From Bdellovibrio sp. (lineage in GTDB: Bacteria; Bdellovibrionota; Bacteriovoracia; Bacteriovoracales; Bacteriovoracaceae), in assembly GCA_022729855.1 (NCBI GenBank), contig DZBG01000016.1:1-34977 (forward strand): DNA of 34,977 bases. Reading direction: 5' to 3'. The stretch's first letter is position 1; the number at the start of each line of letters is the position of its first letter. Positions 31,659-34,977 of the stretch are shown in pieces. A program made the translations under genes and the position numbers. The notes under the pieces were generated by a model. That model had not been told where the DNA came from, made no database searches, and saw nothing but the letters and a program-made list of their open reading frames with translations.

Positions 31659-32444
31659 TTAAACTTCGTCTTCACCTTGAAGATCGATATCTTTTGCATA
31701 TTTCGCAAGAATTTCTTTTTCAAGATCAACATCACGATCAGCAGAATCAGTATCTTTTCTGTTTTTCGCTCCACCTTCAACAACTGCATTTGAAAAATAA
31801 TCAATGAATAGATTGATTGATTTAAGTGCATCGTCGTTACCTGGAACAACATAATCAATTCCTGTAGGGTCACAGTTAGTATCTGTGATTGCTACAACAG
31901 GAATTCCAAGAAGGTTCGCTTCTTTAACTGCAATATCTTCCATTGATGGATCGATGATGAAGATCGCGCCTGGGATCTTTCTCATGTTCTTGATTCCACC
32001 AAGGTTTTTTTCAAGTTTAGCTACTTCTTTCTCAAGTCCAGATTGCTCTTTTTTTGTAAGAAGTTTGAAGTCACCATTTTCTTTCATTTTTTCAACTTTA
32101 CGAAGTTTATCAACTGAAAGAGCGATAGTTTTATAATTAGTAAGCATTCCACCTAACCAACGTGAAGTAACATGGTAAGCACCACATTCTTCAGCTGCTT
32201 TCTTAAGAGCGTCAGCTGCTTGTCTTTTTGTTCCTACGAAAAGAACAGATTTACCAGCAGCAGTTGTTTTCTTAAGAAACTCGTAAGCTTTTTCTGCCAT
32301 AGGAAGAGTTTGTTGAAGATCGATAATGTAGATACCGTTACGTTCACCGTATACGTATTTCTTCATTTTTGGATTCCACTTGTGAGTCTGGTGACCAAAG
32401 TGAGCTCCTGCTTCGAGAAGTTGTTTAATTGATAGTGTAGCCAT
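31659..32444 (-). CDS. rpsB: 30S ribosomal protein S2
   Basis: From ATG 32444 the protein has 261 residues and begins ATLSIKQLLEAGAHFGHQTH, as S2 proteins do. Other landmarks are WNPKMKKYVYGERNGIYIIDLQ, VGTKRQAADALKKAAEE, RWLGGMLTNY and VAITDTNCDPTGIDYVVPGNDDA. The start is set by AAGGAG eight bases upstream; a longer frame from 32504 reads through the leader and is rejected. The C-terminus has an acidic extension (DREVDLEKEI-like, ending QGEDEV). The leader carries structured elements that could mediate feedback by S2. Confidence 0.98.
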   Translation of the reverse strand: MATLSIKQLLEAGAHFGHQTHKWNPKMKKYVYGERNGIYIIDLQQTLPMAEKAYEFLKKTTAAGKSVLFVGTKRQAADALKKAAEECGAYHVTSRWLGGMLTNYKTIALSVDKLRKVEKMKENGDFKLLTKKEQSGLEKEVAKLEKNLGGIKNMRKIPGAIFIIDPSMEDIAVKEANLLGIPVVAITDTNCDPTGIDYVVPGNDDALKSINLFIDYFSNAVVEGGAKNRKDTDSADRDVDLEKEILAKYAKDIDLQGEDEV

Positions 32445-32474
32445 GTGATTTCTCCTTGGGTGGTTATATTTCAG

Positions 32475-32517
32475 ATCATCCATTACCGAATCTCTCCGGA
32501 CCAACCAATTGGATGAT
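32475..32517 (-). promoter_or_regulatory. Structured rpsB leader hairpin
   Basis: ATCATCCA (32475-32482) is exactly complementary to TGGATGAT (32510-32517), with an inner CCG/CGG pair (32486-32488 and 32497-32499). The structure would form in the rpsB 5' leader about 30 bases before the start codon. A separate small stem TTCCCC/GGGGAA (32524-32541) lies just upstream. S2 is known to repress its own leader in gamma-proteobacteria; a similar role here is inference. Confidence 0.45.
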
Positions 32518-32563
32518 TAGATTTTCCCCTTAAGTGGGGAATTTAGTTACAAATTGTCTGATT

Positions 32564-32592
32564 TAAATAACACAAGCCTGAATCTCCGGCAA
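32564..32592 (-). promoter_or_regulatory. Candidate rpsB-tsf promoter
   Basis: On the minus strand TTGCCG (32592-32587) and TATTTA (32569-32564) are 17 bases apart, with TG one base before the -10 box. Matches to consensus are modest. The start near 32557 would give a leader of about 113 bases holding both inverted repeats. Confidence 0.35.
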
Positions 32593-32616
32593 GGAGGTTT
32601 TAACTGTCTGCCGGAG
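32584..32616 (-). terminator. Hairpin across the ftsK stop codon
   Basis: CTCCGGC (32584-32590) pairs with GCCGGAG (32610-32616) around a 19-base loop that contains the ftsK TAA. No T-run follows on the minus strand, so it is at most a weak terminator or an mRNA end stabiliser. It overlaps the -35 box of the candidate rpsB promoter. Confidence 0.35.
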
Positions 32617-34897
32617 GAGAAACGAGAACTTTGCGGGGTTTAGATCCTTGCGCTGGGCCAACAATTCCCTGACGCTCCATTTCTTCGATAAGATTAGCTG
32701 CTCGGTTGTATCCAACACCTAAACGACGTTGCAAAAATGATGCACTTGCTTGGCGATAAGTAGCGACAATTCTAATCGCTTCTTCATATTTTTCATCTTT
32801 GGCCGAAGGTGAGTCACCATCGTCTCCCAATGACATCTCCCCATCAGGTTCATTCGCTCCGTTAATGAAGTCCATGGCCTTCTGAGAATAACAAACTGGA
32901 ATAGTAGCAAGTTTGGCAACAAGGGCCTCAATTTCTTCTTCATCCACATACGCAGAGTGCATACGAAGAGTATCGATACCTTTTTTAAAGAGCATATCCC
33001 CTTTACCAAGAAGTTTTTCTGCTCCTGGAGTATCAAGAATTACTCTTGAATCCATATTTGTTGTGACACGGAAGGCAGCTCGTGTCGGGAAGTTTGCTTT
33101 AATTACACCAGTAATAACATCTGTTGATGGACGCTGAGTTGCGAGTACAATATGGATCCCAGAAGCACGGGCCTTAGCGGCGAGACGGCTAATTGAATTC
33201 TCAATACTCTTTCCAGCTTTTGAAAGAACAAGGTCAGCAAACTCGTCTACTACAACCACAATATAAGGAAGCTCATAACCACCAGTCTCTTCATCACTAA
33301 ACTGATGTGAAATTTTCGCAATAAGTTCAGGAGAAGCCGTTCTTAATTTCTTGTTATAACCATCAATATTTTTAACCGCGAAATCTTTGAGAATTGTATA
33401 ACGTCTCTCCATTTCCTCAATCGCCCAGAGAAGTGCTGCTGAGGCCATATTTGGATCAGTCACTACTGGCATGATCAAGTGAGGGAGCGTTTGGTAAAGT
33501 GCTAATTCAAGTTGTTTTGGATCGATAAGAAGAAGTTTTAACTTCTTCGGTGAGAGCCTGACGATTAGTGAAACAAGTAGAGTATTAATAAATACTGACT
33601 TACCAGCACCTGTAGTACCGGCCACAAGAAAGTGGGGAGTTTCAGTTAAGTCTAGAATTGAAGCATCACCATAAGCATCTTTCCCCATAGCAATAGGAAG
33701 TCTGCAAGTGCTGTTTCTGTATTCTTCAGTTTTTAGAACTTCATCTAAATAAATAACTTCACGTGGATTACGAGGAACCTCAATACCAATTGTTGATTTC
33801 CCCTTCATTGGGTAAACCATACGAATAGGAGCTCCCATAAGGGCCATACTAAGTTCGTTAATTTTATTTGTAACACTCGTTACTTTTACACCTGCACCAA
33901 GTTCAAGCTCAAAAGTATCCACAACTGGACCTTTAAGAACATTGATAATTTGGGCATGAACATGAAACTCTTTGAGCTTATCTTCGATTGAATATGAAAT
34001 TTTCTCAAAGTATTCAGAATCAGGATTTGTTGAGACAGAAGATGTTTTCTTAGGAACAAGACACTCGACGAGTTCAGACTCTAAAAAGAATCTTTCTTCC
34101 TCAGCTGTTAGTTCATGAACAGGTTCATCTTCATCACTATCCTCGTCCTCTTCAATTTCTTCATCAAGAGAATCATTAATTTCTTCTTCATCCTCTTCTT
34201 CTTCAAATTCTTCGTATTCCTCTTCTTCAAACTCTGAAGTGATTTCTTCCTCTTCTTCTATTTCAGCGCGAGGAGTTTTTACAACAGGGGCCTTAAGCTC
34301 TTTAGTCTCAGGACTTGGAAGCCCTAGTTTCCCCATAGGGAGTGCGAGTAGAGGAGTTTTAATTTTATCAGCAAGATTCGAGTAATCTATTTTTTGAATT
34401 TTACGGAAAAGTATCTGCAATTTTTTATTGCACCATTTTGTTGTTTGGAAAAAGTGTTTCTCTGAAACGAGATAGAAGAAAGATGTGGCAAAAAAGACAA
34501 AGCTGAGTGCTGCGTAAAGCAGATTCATATTTTCTTTTAAGAAGAAGAATAGACCGTCACCTAATGCTAAGGGAAAAACGATATATCCAAGAATGATTGT
34601 TAATGGAATGAGTGAAGCAAAAACAAGAAGTCGCTTCCAATCATTACGTTTTTGAATTGAATAATAAAAGATTCCTGCGAAAGCAAAAAAACTCACTACT
34701 ACCCATAGGCCAGTCCAGTATCCAAAGTTAGCAATGAAGCTGATTGTGTAATAAGAAAAGAAATTGATGGAATTATTCTGAGAACTGATCTCAAAAAAAT
34801 TATCAGGTAATGAATCTCTAAAATAAAAATAGAGTAAATTCAGAATTGAGAGTGAGAATAATGTAATTAATTGAATTTTAAGAATTTTTTTTTGCAT
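32600..34897 (-). CDS. ftsK: DNA translocase FtsK
   Basis: The 765-residue protein has four N-terminal membrane helices (about 7-26, 47-80, 90-112, 125-145), a linker (about 150-290), the alpha/beta motor and a C-terminal gamma winged helix (about 704-760, YNRAANLIEEMERQGIVGP) that reads KOPS-type DNA sequences. Walker A is GTTGAGKS (427-434) and Walker B is IVVVVDE (546-552). It pumps chromosome DNA at the septum and activates XerCD recombination. The linker holds a very acidic tract (211-258, 34 of 48 residues Asp or Glu). ATG 34897 has no ribosome binding site; a TAGAAT box lies six bases upstream. Confidence 0.97.
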   Translation of the reverse strand: MQKKILKIQLITLFSLSILNLLYFYFRDSLPDNFFEISSQNNSINFFSYYTISFIANFGYWTGLWVVVSFFAFAGIFYYSIQKRNDWKRLLVFASLIPLTIILGYIVFPLALGDGLFFFLKENMNLLYAALSFVFFATSFFYLVSEKHFFQTTKWCNKKLQILFRKIQKIDYSNLADKIKTPLLALPMGKLGLPSPETKELKAPVVKTPRAEIEEEEEITSEFEEEEYEEFEEEEDEEEINDSLDEEIEEDEDSDEDEPVHELTAEEERFFLESELVECLVPKKTSSVSTNPDSEYFEKISYSIEDKLKEFHVHAQIINVLKGPVVDTFELELGAGVKVTSVTNKINELSMALMGAPIRMVYPMKGKSTIGIEVPRNPREVIYLDEVLKTEEYRNSTCRLPIAMGKDAYGDASILDLTETPHFLVAGTTGAGKSVFINTLLVSLIVRLSPKKLKLLLIDPKQLELALYQTLPHLIMPVVTDPNMASAALLWAIEEMERRYTILKDFAVKNIDGYNKKLRTASPELIAKISHQFSDEETGGYELPYIVVVVDEFADLVLSKAGKSIENSISRLAAKARASGIHIVLATQRPSTDVITGVIKANFPTRAAFRVTTNMDSRVILDTPGAEKLLGKGDMLFKKGIDTLRMHSAYVDEEEIEALVAKLATIPVCYSQKAMDFINGANEPDGEMSLGDDGDSPSAKDEKYEEAIRIVATYRQASASFLQRRLGVGYNRAANLIEEMERQGIVGPAQGSKPRKVLVSPPADS

Positions 34898-34922
34898 TCA
34901 TAGATTCTAACGCATAAATGCC

Positions 34923-34953
34923 AAAAAAAAAGCCCTCTTTGCAGAGGGCTTTT
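34923..34953 (-). terminator. Bidirectional-looking terminator upstream of ftsK
   Basis: AGCCCTCT (34931-34938) pairs with AGAGGGCT (34943-34950) around a TTGC loop; flanking A- and T-runs lie on both sides, with the longer T-run (nine) on the minus strand. It ends the minus-strand gene that lies beyond the window. That gene's last five codons (QDAPS, then TAA at 34958-34960) may be visible, but five codons cannot identify it. Confidence 0.85.
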
Positions 34954-34977
34954 AAAATTAAGAGGGTGCATCTTGCT

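Noticed and set aside
32445-32504. Upstream start for rpsB
   Set aside because: S2 proteins begin at MATLSIKQLLEAG, which has AAGGAG upstream; the extension translates the leader hairpin.
1-34977. tRNA, rRNA, CRISPR, insertion sequence or prophage
   Set aside because: No cloverleaf, rRNA-like stretch, spaced direct repeats, transposase or phage gene was seen on either strand; the gaps between genes are too short for most of these.

Overview
The window looks like a gene-dense, low-GC chromosome segment of a Gram-negative (diderm) bacterium. Outer-membrane and exported proteins, RseP and UppS support a diderm cell. Ribonuclease Y, EpmA, a short Psd-like protein and low-GC coding fit the predatory Bacteriovorax/Bdellovibrio group (Bdellovibrionota, class Bacteriovoracia). 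That placement is inference from gene content; no rRNA is present to confirm it. I count 39 protein genes, 34 on the minus strand and 5 on the plus strand. I see no tRNA, rRNA, CRISPR array, insertion sequence or phage gene, and no gene-free stretch longer than about 180 bases.

Layout. 1-2.1 kb: a small protein resembling the start of a FeeM/exosortase-type N-acyltransferase, a SAM methyltransferase, and a convergent alpha/beta hydrolase. 2.1-4.5 kb: a thioredoxin-reductase-like flavoprotein behind a CorC/HlyC-type CBS membrane protein, with a candidate promoter. 4.65-7.4 kb: five genes chained by 4-base ATGA overlaps (SDR, small membrane protein, MutT-like Nudix, polytopic membrane protein, membrane zinc-ribbon protein); this is the least understood block. 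7.4-11 kb: a housekeeping run ftsY-zapA-fau-rny. 11-12.5 kb: mscS and a CoA-type Nudix gene. 12.5-18.4 kb: epmA, rimO and several exported proteins (a papain-like peptidase candidate, a beta-barrel, two unknowns) plus a coiled-coil protein. 18.4-22 kb: nadC-nadB and a reduced ComEC-like protein. 22-34.9 kb: tig, then a large operon pyrH-frr-uppS-cdsA-rseP-tsaB-psd-pssA-truA (given in transcription order), preceded by rpsB-tsf and ftsK.

How the genes work together. The right half combines translation (S2, EF-Ts, RRF, trigger factor, TruA, TsaB) with envelope lipid synthesis (UppS, CdsA, PssA, Psd-like) and envelope stress proteolysis (RseP). FtsK and ZapA serve division, and FtsY serves membrane-protein targeting. 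RimO and EpmA both modify translation components (S12 and EF-P). NadB and NadC make two steps of de novo NAD synthesis; nadA is not here.

Points that stand out are: the five-gene ATGA-coupled block; a Psd homologue whose pyruvoyl-forming serine is replaced (FGGT in place of FGSR); a ComEC-like protein reduced to the membrane domain; a 37-base palindrome whose arm holds the ribosome binding site of an outer-membrane protein; a hairpin with a UNCG-type loop at the tig/comEC junction; and the fact that every plus-strand gene ends inside a convergent minus-strand gene.
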